Source: a virus. Taken from it: DNA of 20,331 nucleotides. The DNA lies in the IMG/VR virus record IMGVR_UViG_3300024492_000011, positions 1 through 20,331 of that record. One strand, written 5' to 3'. Under the pieces are notes generated by a model. That model was not told the DNA's origin. It saw nothing but the letters and a program-made list of their open reading frames with translations, and ran no database searches. Of the stretch, positions 7,318 to 14,292 are shown piece by piece. The stretch's first letter is position 1, and the number at the start of each line of letters is the position of its first letter. The position numbers and the translations under genes are program-made.

Positions 7318-8628
7318 ATGCCGAATCCTACCGTTATCACGGATGCGGAACTCACTGGCCTCCTGAAGAATGTCTACAGCCAGTTCCGCGAGAAGGTCCA
7401 GAACCTCGTCACCCCCCTCCTCGCCCAGCTGGAGAAGGGCCGGGCGGGCGGCCCCCGCAACATGCGCTGGGGCGGCAACAACGTGTTCTTCGATGTCGTG
7501 ACCGGCCGTCCGGCGGGCGCGACGTTCTCGTCGGCCGGGTACTTCCCGCCTGACACCACCGCGACCGAAGTGCAGGCGAACGTCGGCGTCGTCCGCGCGT
7601 ACACCACGCGCCAGATTGACGGCCTCGCCTTCGTCGGCACGCAGTCCAAGGATGCTGCCTTCACCACCATCGCCAAGAAGACGATGGAGGAGATCAAGGA
7701 GGCGTCCACCCTGCTCATGCAGCAGGCGCTCCACAACAAGGCGGACGGCGTCGTGGCCCTCATCGGCACCGTGTCGTCCACCACGAGCATCATCGTGTCG
7801 TCCCCCTACGGCGTGAGCGGCGCGGGCCAGGGCTCGCTCCTCCTCTCCGTGGGCGACTACATCGCGGTGCTTGACACCTCGGCGTCGGACGCGGTCCTTG
7901 GCCGCGCGGCCATCACGGCCATCAGCAACAGCGGCGACAACGCCACGCTGACGCTTGGCACGGCCATCGCTGGCATGGCCGCGACGGACAAGATTGTCAA
8001 GGCGACCGCCTCGGACACCTCGTTCAACAGCGCGATGAACGGCCTCATCAACATCACGAACCGTGGTGGGTCGTACGCCTCGCTCCACAACATCTCGGCG
8101 TCCACCTACGGCATCTGGGACGCGACCCGGATGGTGGCCGGCACGGATACCCCGGATGCGAACCAGCCGACTGAGTCGGACATCTGGGACCTCATCCAGA
8201 AGATCTCCGGCCGCAGCGGCAAGGACGCGATGGTGCGTCCGAAGGACTTCCTCCTCATGACGACCCCGGGCCTCGCCAAGAAGCTCATGGAGTCGATGGT
8301 CGGCCAGCGCCGGTTCACCGCCGGCGAGTTCGCCACGACGATCAAGGGTGGCTACAAGGCCCTTGAGGTCTGCGGCGTGCCGCTCGTCCAGGACTACTAC
8401 GTCCCGGCCGGCACCATCTACCTCCTCCACATCCCCTCGCTGTCGTGGGTGGATGCGAAGGATTGGGGCTTCGTCGAGTTCGAGGGCGCGGGCCCGTGGC
8501 GTTGGCTCTCGGGGCGTGACGCCTTCGAGACGACCTACGGCTGGTACGGCAACCTCGCCTGCCTCGCGCGCAACGCGCACGGCTCGATCACGGGGTACAC
8601 CGACACCGCTCGCTACACGCACGTCTAA
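7318..8628 (+). CDS. Major capsid protein (P22-coat/HK97-like fold)
   Basis: This 436-aa protein, close to the P22 coat in length (430 aa), follows the scaffold and would form the icosahedral shell. The N-terminus (ITDAELTGLLKNVYSQFREKVQNLVTPLLAQLEKG) is a helical arm. FVGTQSKDAAFTTIAKKTMEEIKEASTLLMQQ (about 102-135) fits a long spine-type helix. Residues about 145-235 are a beta-rich insertion (SVGDYIAVLDTSASDAVLGRAAI) of the kind found in related podophage coats. The C-terminal half includes DAMVRPKDFLLMTTPGLAKKLME and VCGVPLVQDYYVPAGTIYLLH, typical of coat A-domain cores. A hairpin follows the stop. The ATG lacks a Shine-Dalgarno site. The fold assignment is by family resemblance and could be tested with a structure model. 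Confidence 0.88.
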   Translation: MPNPTVITDAELTGLLKNVYSQFREKVQNLVTPLLAQLEKGRAGGPRNMRWGGNNVFFDVVTGRPAGATFSSAGYFPPDTTATEVQANVGVVRAYTTRQIDGLAFVGTQSKDAAFTTIAKKTMEEIKEASTLLMQQALHNKADGVVALIGTVSSTTSIIVSSPYGVSGAGQGSLLLSVGDYIAVLDTSASDAVLGRAAITAISNSGDNATLTLGTAIAGMAATDKIVKATASDTSFNSAMNGLINITNRGGSYASLHNISASTYGIWDATRMVAGTDTPDANQPTESDIWDLIQKISGRSGKDAMVRPKDFLLMTTPGLAKKLMESMVGQRRFTAGEFATTIKGGYKALEVCGVPLVQDYYVPAGTIYLLHIPSLSWVDAKDWGFVEFEGAGPWRWLSGRDAFETTYGWYGNLACLARNAHGSITGYTDTARYTHV

Positions 8629-8643
8629 CCTTCACTGAAGTGG

Positions 8644-8667
8644 CAGGGGGTCGGTGACGGCCCCCTG
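8644..8667 (+). terminator. GNRA-tetraloop hairpin after the capsid gene
   Basis: A 10-bp stem, CAGGGGGTCG pairing with CGGCCCCCTG (one G-U pair), is closed by the four-base loop GTGA, a GNRA tetraloop. It is followed by the pyrimidine run TCCTTCT. It lies in the 56-base gap after the capsid gene, the largest gap in the window. The U-tract is poor for a full intrinsic terminator, so partial termination or an RNA-stabilising 3' end for capsid mRNA is as likely. Confidence 0.5.
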
Positions 8668-8684
8668 TCCTTCTGAGGACTTCT

Positions 8685-9122
8685 ATGCCTTTGACCTTCT
8701 TTGCGCCGAAGCCGGGGCGACTGGGGACGCTCCCGGTGCCGCTCACGAGCGGTCGCATCAACACCGGGACGCTCGCCGCGGGCACCCAGACGCACACGAT
8801 GGGCGCGATGCCCGGGAAGTGCTTCATCAACCGCGCGACCGTGTCGGCGGGGACCTACCCCACCGCGGCCACGTCCTGCGTGGCCCGGCTCATCAAGTAT
8901 GACAGCACGGCGAACACGGCCGTGACGCTGACGGCGGACTTGGACATCAACGCCAAGACGGCCCGTGAGGCGCTGGCGCTGGCGCTGACCAGCACCCTGA
9001 CGGAGGCTCAGCGGACGCTGCTGCCTGGCGACACGCTGGAGTTTGAGATTGTGACCGTGGGCGCGGTGTCGGTCCAGCCGGACGACATCGTGTGCGTGGT
9101 CGAGCTGTTCGTCGAGGAGTAA
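8685..9122 (+). CDS. Unknown small protein, candidate head decoration/accessory
   Basis: This 145-aa protein has no motif I recognise. It begins MPLTFFAPKPGRLG and is rich in Thr, Ala and Val in a pattern suggesting beta strands (TLAAGTQTHTMGAMPGKCFINRATVSAGTYP). It has three Cys and an acidic C-terminus. Its place right after the coat gene, with beta-rich composition, fits a capsid decoration or head-completion protein, but this is only positional. GAGGA five bases before the ATG is a proper ribosome-binding site, in contrast to the capsid gene. Confidence 0.6.
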   Translation: MPLTFFAPKPGRLGTLPVPLTSGRINTGTLAAGTQTHTMGAMPGKCFINRATVSAGTYPTAATSCVARLIKYDSTANTAVTLTADLDINAKTAREALALALTSTLTEAQRTLLPGDTLEFEIVTVGAVSVQPDDIVCVVELFVEE

Positions 9123-9125
9123 GAC

Positions 9126-9515
9126 GTGACCGTGCTGCTCAACGCAGCCGGCCAGCCCGAGCCGCCCACCCATGTGGTGGCGCGGCTCCGGGCCCTCCAC
9201 GCCGGATTGTTCTTGCGGTTCCTGGAGCACACGGGCGAACACTGGGCCATCTGCCTGCGATGGGGCCCGGAGGATCGCCGGTGGGAGTGGGTCCAGCAGG
9301 GCGAAACGGACCCGGAGATGGCGCACGATATCATCGGGTATCTCCCGATGCTGTGCAGCGTCGATGAAGCGCCGGGGTATCTGGAGCGGACGTTCCGGCA
9401 ATACCCCAAGGACGAGGTGCGCCGGATGGCGGACTTTGTCGAGCAGTTCAATGCCACCCAGCCCATCAGTCAGGCCGCGGACGCCGCGCTGACCGAGGCG
9501 CTGGACACGCTGTAG
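9126..9515 (+). CDS. Hypothetical protein between head and connector genes
   Basis: This 129-aa protein starts at a GTG (9126) six bases after GAGGAG, which lies inside the end of the upstream gene. It is mixed alpha/beta by eye. The first half (LRALHAGLFLRFLEHTGEHWAICLRWGPEDRRWEWVQQG) is Trp- and Arg-rich. The second half is helical and acidic and ends in ALTEALDTL. There is no signal peptide or membrane span. I do not recognise the family. Position suggests a small virion or assembly factor. Confidence 0.55.
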   Translation: MTVLLNAAGQPEPPTHVVARLRALHAGLFLRFLEHTGEHWAICLRWGPEDRRWEWVQQGETDPEMAHDIIGYLPMLCSVDEAPGYLERTFRQYPKDEVRRMADFVEQFNATQPISQAADAALTEALDTL

Positions 9516-9534
9516 TCCTTTACCCCCTCGCCCC
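9516..9534 (+). promoter_or_regulatory. Pyrimidine tract before the adaptor gene
   Basis: In the 19-base gap before the GTG start of the adaptor, 17 bases are pyrimidines (tcctttaccccctcgcccc). There is no Shine-Dalgarno match. It is one of four gaps of this type in the window. Confidence 0.3.
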
Positions 9535-10218
9535 GTGGCCGTCACCAAAGCCCAACTGATTGCGCTCACCCGCGAAACGATGGACGCGGTGTCCTCGGAT
9601 CGCTGGTCGGATGCGACCATCACGACCGTGCTGAGCAGCGTGTACGGGGACGAGTGGTCGAACATCCTCAATGCCCAGCCGTATTACACCTTCGCCAAGC
9701 GGACGGTCAGCACGGACGGCGACGGGATGGTGCCCTTCAGCGCCCTCTCGACGGGCGGCGGGGACACCCAGCAGAACTTCTACCGGGTCCTCTCGGTGTC
9801 GGACGGGAACGTCCTGTACACCCAGACCCGGTTCCAGGACGTGCCGCTGGCCACCACGACGAACTACCTGCCGACCTACCCGCGCCTGTTCTACACGGCG
9901 GGGCAGGCCCTGCAGGTGCTTCCGGTGGCCTCGGGCACGACGCTCTACGTCTACGTCAACTACAAGCCGACCCCGTTCAACCAGCTGGCGACCGACAACT
10001 CGGTCATCGACTTCCCGGATGGCGGGGAGTTGATTCTGGCGAACGAGGCGGGCGCGTCCCTGCTGAACAAGGGCGGCGCGGAGTCGGGAGCGGCGCGGGT
10101 CCTCCGGGAGGAGGCGAAGCTGTCCCGGACGCTGTTGCTGGACGATCTGCGGCGCTACACCATCCAGCCGACGATGATGGCCTATCCGGACCAGAAGTAC
10201 GACTGGAGTGGCGGCTGA
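9535..10218 (+). CDS. Head-tail adaptor protein (P22 gp4-like role)
   Basis: This 227-aa protein opens with VTKAQLIALTRETMDAVSSDRWSDATITTVL, a helical start I associate with the adaptor proteins that dock under the portal in short-tailed phages. The middle is beta-rich (YVNYKPTPFNQL). The C-terminus is helical (ELILANEAGASLLNKGG, AARVLREEAKLSRTLLLDDLRRY). It would extend the portal channel and hold the nozzle. The GTG at 9535 is preferred because the family-like N-terminus begins there; the next Met is 15 residues in. The stop and the next ATG share one base (TGATG). Confidence 0.72.
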   Translation: MAVTKAQLIALTRETMDAVSSDRWSDATITTVLSSVYGDEWSNILNAQPYYTFAKRTVSTDGDGMVPFSALSTGGGDTQQNFYRVLSVSDGNVLYTQTRFQDVPLATTTNYLPTYPRLFYTAGQALQVLPVASGTTLYVYVNYKPTPFNQLATDNSVIDFPDGGELILANEAGASLLNKGGAESGAARVLREEAKLSRTLLLDDLRRYTIQPTMMAYPDQKYDWSGG

Positions 10219-11744
10219 TGGCCCGGGAGCGCTTGGCGGACGCCCAGCCGCGGATGGACGGCGGGCTCAACAGCGTCTCGGATGACATTTCGCTCCAGCC
10301 GAACCAGCTGCGGCAGACGGTCAATATGCGCCTGACGGACTATGGCGCGGCCAGCAAGCGGGGCGGCACCCAGCGGACCTCCAGCGCTGTACTGGCGGCC
10401 GCGTCGGTGTTGAACGGCTATACGTTCCAGCAGGACAGCGGCACGAACCAGATTCTGGCGGTCTGCAACACGGACCTGTTCACGACGACCTACGGCACCT
10501 TCCCGCTGACCTACACGAATCAGGGCGGGACGTTCTCTTCGACCGTCGCGCCGGACTTCGCCCAGTTCCGGGATGGGACTGGCGCGGACGTGGTCTATAT
10601 CGCGGACGGCGGCCTGCTGAACAAGTGGAGTGGTTCGGTCCTGACATCCGACATTGTCAACACGGTGGCGACGGACACGATTCAGGTCCACAACCAGCGC
10701 CTCTGGGGATGTGGCAACAGTAGCTTCCCGGACAGCATCTTCTACTCCTCGCTGAACAACGGCGACACCCTCGGGTATGGCGCGGGCGGGGGCGGCCAGA
10801 TCGTGGTCCGGACCTTCGGGGATGAGAAGATCGTCGGGCTGGCCTCGGTCAACACCAGCCTCCTCATCTTCCATCGGCGCGGCATCTCGCGCCTGACGGG
10901 CTACGGACAGGACGACATCGTGGCGGCCCCGGCGGGCCTGACGGCGGATGTCGGCACCATCGCCGCCAAGAGCATCGTGGCGAACAACAACATCGCCTAC
11001 TTCATCTCCGAGCGCGGGCTCTACCGCTGCAACGAGGGCGAGGTGGCGGCGGTGGGGACGCCGACCAAGCCGGACCCGATTCTCCCGATTATCCGGCAGC
11101 TGTCGTCGTCGGACTTCGACAAGATCCGCGCGGTCATCAACCGGGCGACCAAGGAACTCTGGATCACCATCCCGGGCTATGGGTGCTACCAGTACCACAC
11201 GGTGCTGGATGCGTGGTCGGGCCCCTGGAACGGGGCCTACGTCAGCCCGGATACGACGGCGCTCTTCGAGACGATCAACACCAGCGGCCTCCCGGTCATC
11301 CTGCGCGGGGACGCCAGCGGGTGGGTCAGCCTCTGTGATGCGCCGAATTACAACAAGGACAACGTCGCCGCGAATGGGACCGGGGGCGATGTCTACACGA
11401 TGGTCGCCCAGTTCCACCGCCAGTACATGGGCGATCCAGCGCTGGCCAAGGCCCTGCGCTGGGGGTATCTGACTGCGAACCTGAACGGGTCCAGTAGCTG
11501 TTCCGTGTCGTGGTTGACGGATGAATCCTCGGGAAGTTATCAGCTTCCGGCGGGCTACGGCGGCGTCTGGTCCACCGGCTCGACGTGGGGCAGTGGCTTC
11601 TGGTCGGGCGTGCTGAGCCGCAACTTCCGGGTGCCGATGAGTGGGACGGGCTACTTCGTGGATGTAACGATCACCGACGCCGGCACGACCTTGCCGGTCT
11701 TCAGTCAGTGGCAAACCGAAACCTTCGCCTTGGGGCGTCGATAA
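10218..11744 (+). CDS. Tail nozzle/hub protein, beta-propeller-like
   Basis: This 508-aa protein starts at the ATG overlapping the adaptor stop by one base; the frame is open far upstream, but that part only shadows the adaptor gene. MDGGLNSVSDDISLQPNQLRQTVNMRLTDYGAASKRGG at the N-terminus is typical of phage tail hub or stabilisation proteins. Repeated short beta blades follow (VVYIADGGLLNKWSG, VHNQRLWGCGNSSFPDSIFYSS, KIVGLASVNTSLLIFHRRGI, NNIAYFISERGLYRC, KELWITIPGYGCYQYHTVLDAWSGPW), suggesting a propeller. The likely role is closing the head-tail channel below the adaptor, like P22 gp10. The stop directly precedes the fibre ATG. Confidence 0.72.
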   Translation: MARERLADAQPRMDGGLNSVSDDISLQPNQLRQTVNMRLTDYGAASKRGGTQRTSSAVLAAASVLNGYTFQQDSGTNQILAVCNTDLFTTTYGTFPLTYTNQGGTFSSTVAPDFAQFRDGTGADVVYIADGGLLNKWSGSVLTSDIVNTVATDTIQVHNQRLWGCGNSSFPDSIFYSSLNNGDTLGYGAGGGGQIVVRTFGDEKIVGLASVNTSLLIFHRRGISRLTGYGQDDIVAAPAGLTADVGTIAAKSIVANNNIAYFISERGLYRCNEGEVAAVGTPTKPDPILPIIRQLSSSDFDKIRAVINRATKELWITIPGYGCYQYHTVLDAWSGPWNGAYVSPDTTALFETINTSGLPVILRGDASGWVSLCDAPNYNKDNVAANGTGGDVYTMVAQFHRQYMGDPALAKALRWGYLTANLNGSSSCSVSWLTDESSGSYQLPAGYGGVWSTGSTWGSGFWSGVLSRNFRVPMSGTGYFVDVTITDAGTTLPVFSQWQTETFALGRR

Positions 11745-13388
11745 ATGGCAACGACGGTTGGACAGCACGCAGTCAGCACGTTCACCACGCCGCAGAACGG
11801 CGACGCGCTCAACGCGGATATCGTGCGGGGCAACGACAACACGCTTCGGACGCAGTATGTGGACCACGATGCCGACCCCGGCATCCACGTTCAGTCGTCG
11901 TCACTGGCCTCGCGCCCGTCGGCCTCGGTAGCTGGCAGCGGGACCAAGTGGATTAACAGCGACCACCCGCAGAAGCTCTGGATCAGCGACGGCACGAACT
12001 GGCACGAGGTCGGCGGCGACAGCATCAACATCTACTGCAAGGCGACGGAAACGCTGGTCAAGGGCGACATCGTCAAGGTGACCGGGTTTAACACCGGGCA
12101 GGACGTGGCCGAAATCGCCAAGGTCGCCAGCGCCTCTGATGTGGCGTTCGGCATCGTGGAGGCGGATATCGCCAACGGGGCGCTGGGCTATGTCGTGAAT
12201 ACGGGCATCTTGGAGGACGTGAACACGGTGGCCTTTGCCATCGGGAACATCCTCTACCCCAATACTTCCGGGGGCCTGACGACGACCAAGCCGACTTCGG
12301 GGAGTTACCAGCCGGTGGCCTACGTCCTCCGGGCGCACGCCAGCAACGGCGTGCTCTACGTCGAGTTCAGCGCTCCGCGAACGGTGGAAGTCTCGGCCAA
12401 CACGGCCAGCACAGTCGTCCTCCGGGATGCCTCGGGGAACTTCAGCGCCGGGACGATTACCGCGACGCTGGTTGGGTCGGCGTCGTCGCTGACCACGAGC
12501 CGCAGCATTAACGGGGTCGCGTTCAATGGCACGGCCGACATCACGGTACCCGCCGCGGCGGGTACCCTGACTGGCGCGACGCTGGCGTCTGGTGTGACGG
12601 CCTCCAGCCTCACCTCGGTTGGGACACTGACGGGGCTCACGGTGTCTGGGGTGTCGAACCTTGCTGACGGGACCGCTGGTGCGCCTGGGATTACGTTCAG
12701 CGCGGACACGAACACCGGATTCTTCCGCCCATCGGCCGACACGGTGGCGCTGACGACGGGCGGGACGGAGCGCTTCCGAATGGGCGGAGGCGGGCTATAT
12801 CCGAAGTTCTCAGACCTTGGGACGTATCAGTCGTCAACAGGAACGTATCCCGAGATCCGTACCAGCGCCAATCCGAGCAGCAATTTTATGCTCTACGCCT
12901 CGCATACCAACGCGAGTCCGCAGGGCGTCTATCTTAAGTTTGCCTCGGCCTCTCCAGACAACAGCACGGTGCAGTACTTCCTCATTTGCGAGGACTCGAC
13001 CACGGCGCGGTGCTACATCTGGTCTGATGGCGACCTTGCGAATCACGATGGCGTGTATGGCACTATTTCAGACGAGGCGCTGAAGCAGGACATCGTTGAT
13101 GCGTCAAGCCAGTGGGATGATATCAAGGCCGTTCGATTCCGGAAGTATCGGATGAAGACCGACGTAGAGGCCAATTCGGATGCGCCATTCATGCTCGGCG
13201 TGGTCGCGCAGGAGATTGCTCAGACCTCGCCGGGCCTTGTTGATGAGCATACGAACGCCGACGGGACGACGACCAAGACGGTCAAGTCGAGCATTCTGCT
13301 GATGAAGGCGGCGAAGGCGCTGCAGGAGGCGATGGGGCGAATTGAGCAGCTGGAGGCCCGCGTCGCCGCGCTGGAGGCCGGGGCCTAA
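11745..13388 (+). CDS. Tail fibre with C-terminal S74 self-cleaving chaperone
   Basis: This 547-aa protein is probably a trimeric receptor-binding fibre. Residues about 10-80 (RGNDNTLR, LWISDGTNWHEV) form an N-terminal, presumably virion-attaching, domain. Residues about 240-330 carry fibre repeats familiar from environmental phages (SINGVAFNGTADITVPAAAG, then FSADTNTGFFRPSADT). The C-terminal domain matches the peptidase S74 intramolecular chaperone: S442-D-E-A-L-K447 keeps the Ser/Lys spacing of the endosialidase family (Ser911/Lys916). Cleavage before S442 would release a 106-residue chaperone. The last 30 residues are a leucine-heptad coiled coil. The gene abuts the nozzle stop. GC is lower over the receptor-facing part (67 of 120 bases at 12841-12960). 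Confidence 0.82.
   Translation: MATTVGQHAVSTFTTPQNGDALNADIVRGNDNTLRTQYVDHDADPGIHVQSSSLASRPSASVAGSGTKWINSDHPQKLWISDGTNWHEVGGDSINIYCKATETLVKGDIVKVTGFNTGQDVAEIAKVASASDVAFGIVEADIANGALGYVVNTGILEDVNTVAFAIGNILYPNTSGGLTTTKPTSGSYQPVAYVLRAHASNGVLYVEFSAPRTVEVSANTASTVVLRDASGNFSAGTITATLVGSASSLTTSRSINGVAFNGTADITVPAAAGTLTGATLASGVTASSLTSVGTLTGLTVSGVSNLADGTAGAPGITFSADTNTGFFRPSADTVALTTGGTERFRMGGGGLYPKFSDLGTYQSSTGTYPEIRTSANPSSNFMLYASHTNASPQGVYLKFASASPDNSTVQYFLICEDSTTARCYIWSDGDLANHDGVYGTISDEALKQDIVDASSQWDDIKAVRFRKYRMKTDVEANSDAPFMLGVVAQEIAQTSPGLVDEHTNADGTTTKTVKSSILLMKAAKALQEAMGRIEQLEARVAALEAGA
12545..12566. repeat. Perfect 22-base palindrome inside the fibre gene
   Basis: Two GGTACC arms flank the self-complementary core CGCCGCGGCG, so the whole 22 bases equal their own reverse complement with no unpaired centre. 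It encodes the VPAAAGT part of a common fibre motif, so part of the symmetry may come from that motif and codon choice. Confidence 0.75.
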
Positions 13389-13651
13389 TGGGCATCGGGG
13401 ACTACGACATCAAGCCGTTCACGTCCCCGGTAGGGATGGATCGGGCGGCCTACGAGACACGGGGGAATGATAACGTCCTGCGTGACAAGTTCGTTGGCCA
13501 TCAGGCGGATGTCATCGCCCACCCGACCGCCGGAACATATGCCAACCTCCCGGTCACGGGGACCGAGGGGCAAATCTACTGTGCGACCGACGCGCCGAAT
13601 AACGGGGTCTATGTCTGGACCGGCGGCGCGTGGGTCCTGATTGCGAGCTGA
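13388..13651 (+). CDS. Stand-alone paralogue of the fibre N-terminal domain
   Basis: This 87-aa protein's ATG shares one base with the fibre stop (TAATG). Residues 25-45 (RGNDNVLRDKFVGHQAD...H) align without gaps to fibre residues 28-48 (RGNDNTLRTQYVDHDAD...H) with 12 of 21 identical. Both have FT-S/T-P about 12-15 residues before this, and both end in a Y/L-x-W/S-x-G-x-W motif (VYVWTGGAWVLI versus KLWISDGTNWHEV). It therefore looks like a duplicated attachment domain without a fibre shaft. It could be a second small tail protein, a cap competing for the same site, or the leftover of a swapped fibre. The function is inferred. Confidence 0.7.
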   Translation: MGIGDYDIKPFTSPVGMDRAAYETRGNDNVLRDKFVGHQADVIAHPTAGTYANLPVTGTEGQIYCATDAPNNGVYVWTGGAWVLIAS

Positions 13652-13653
13652 CG

Positions 13654-13848
13654 ATGCCGAAACGCAAGGTCGCGCTGAAGCGCCCGAAGCCCAGCGATCC
13701 CGGCAAGTGGGCCTCAGCCGTGGCCGAAGCCAAGGCCAAGTTCAAGGTCTACCCCTCCGCCTACGCCAACGCCTACGCCGCAAAGCGCTACAAGGCGATG
13801 GGCGGGGGATGGCGGGGACCCAATAACAAGGTGGAATCCAATGGCTAA
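13654..13848 (+). CDS. Tiny basic protein (KVYPSAYANAYAAKRYK family)
   Basis: This 64-aa protein starts at ATG 13654; a GTG at 13630 is in frame but lies inside the preceding gene. It is very basic at the N-terminus (PKRKVALKRPK). Residues 18-54 carry KWASAVAEAKAKFKVYPSAYANAYAAKRYKAMGGGWR. I recognise this as a small protein family (DUF5872-like, from memory) seen in environmental phages and giant viruses, with conserved VYPSAYAN and a terminal GGxWR. No function is known to me. Its stop overlaps the next gene by eight bases, indicating joint translation. Confidence 0.65.
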   Translation: MPKRKVALKRPKPSDPGKWASAVAEAKAKFKVYPSAYANAYAAKRYKAMGGGWRGPNNKVESNG

Positions 13849-14083
13849 GGGCGGTCTGGGCAAATGGTTTGGCGAGGAGTGGGTGGACATCTCCCGCACG
13901 GACAAGTCCGGCCAGCACCCCCCGTGTGGGCGCTCAGAGGCGGATACGTCATCGGCGGGCTACCCGAAGTGCCGCCCGAAGGCGGAGGCGGCGGGGATGA
14001 GTCGGGAGAAGAAGCGGCTGGCCGTCCGTCGCAAGCGCAGTGAACCCCAAGGGGTCGGTGGCAAGCCGACCATCGTGAAGTAA
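13841..14083 (+). CDS. Tiny conserved protein with CGR...YPKCRP motif
   Basis: This 80-aa protein overlaps the previous gene by eight bases. GKWFGEEWVDISR at residues 7-19, CGR at 29-31, YPKCRP at 41-46 and a basic helix MSREKKRLAVRRKRS at 53-67 form a pattern I know from a small uncharacterised phage family (DUF6321-like, from memory). The two cysteines may bind metal or form a disulfide; that is speculation. The basic tail suggests nucleic-acid contact or packing with DNA. It lies between fibre and ejection genes, so it could be carried in the virion. Confidence 0.65.
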   Translation: MAKGGLGKWFGEEWVDISRTDKSGQHPPCGRSEADTSSAGYPKCRPKAEAAGMSREKKRLAVRRKRSEPQGVGGKPTIVK

Positions 14084-14092
14084 GGAGCCCTC

Positions 14093-14272
14093 GTGCCGAT
14101 CCGTTCCAAAGCCCAACAGCGGGCGATGTACGCTGCCGCCGCCGGTCGCGGGAAGACCGGCATTTCCAAGGCCGTGGCCAAGGAGTACATTGAGGCTACG
14201 CCAAAGTCTGCCTACGCTGACCTCCCCGAACGGGCGAAGCGGCGCATGGCCCTCAAGCGCAAGTCCAAGTAA
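14093..14272 (+). CDS. Tiny basic protein, SKAQQRAMYAAA family
   Basis: This 59-aa protein begins at GTG 14093, five bases after a clear AGGAG (within taaggag overlapping the upstream stop). The sequence IRSKAQQRAMYAAAAGRGKTGISKAVAKEYIEATPK followed by a basic LPERAKRRMALKRKSK tail resembles small phage proteins beginning with KSKAQQR. These are common in phage structural regions but have no proven role. GRGKTG looks like part of a P-loop but is far too short and lacks the rest of the fold, so I do not call it an NTPase. It completes a run of three tiny lysine/arginine-rich proteins. Confidence 0.65.
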   Translation: MPIRSKAQQRAMYAAAAGRGKTGISKAVAKEYIEATPKSAYADLPERAKRRMALKRKSK

Positions 14273-14292
14273 CCTCCTCCCGGGTATCTCCC
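14273..14292 (+). promoter_or_regulatory. Pyrimidine-rich gap before first ejection-type gene
   Basis: Sixteen of 20 bases are pyrimidines (cctcctcccgggtatctccc). The run CCTCCTCCC resembles the 16S anti-Shine-Dalgarno tail itself rather than its complement. No normal ribosome-binding site precedes the ATG. Confidence 0.3.

Noticed and set aside
9654-10217. Upstream extension of the nozzle frame
   Set aside because: The frame is open but lies entirely over the adaptor gene and translates to non-protein-like sequence. The coupled ATG at 10218 gives the family-like N-terminus.
12400-13388. Diversity-generating retroelement target at the fibre C-terminus
   Set aside because: No reverse transcriptase, no template-like near-repeat with adenine-specific differences, and the C-terminus is an S74 chaperone rather than a lectin-type variable region.
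14044-14055. ACCCC-AA-GGGGT hairpin near the end of the 80-aa protein gene
   Set aside because: A 5-bp stem with a two-base loop inside coding sequence and no U-tract; likely chance.
14093-14160. GRGKTG in the 59-aa protein as a Walker A motif
   Set aside because: The protein is far too short for a P-loop fold and the match lacks the usual preceding beta strand and full GxxxxGKS/T pattern. Family resemblance is to small basic phage proteins.
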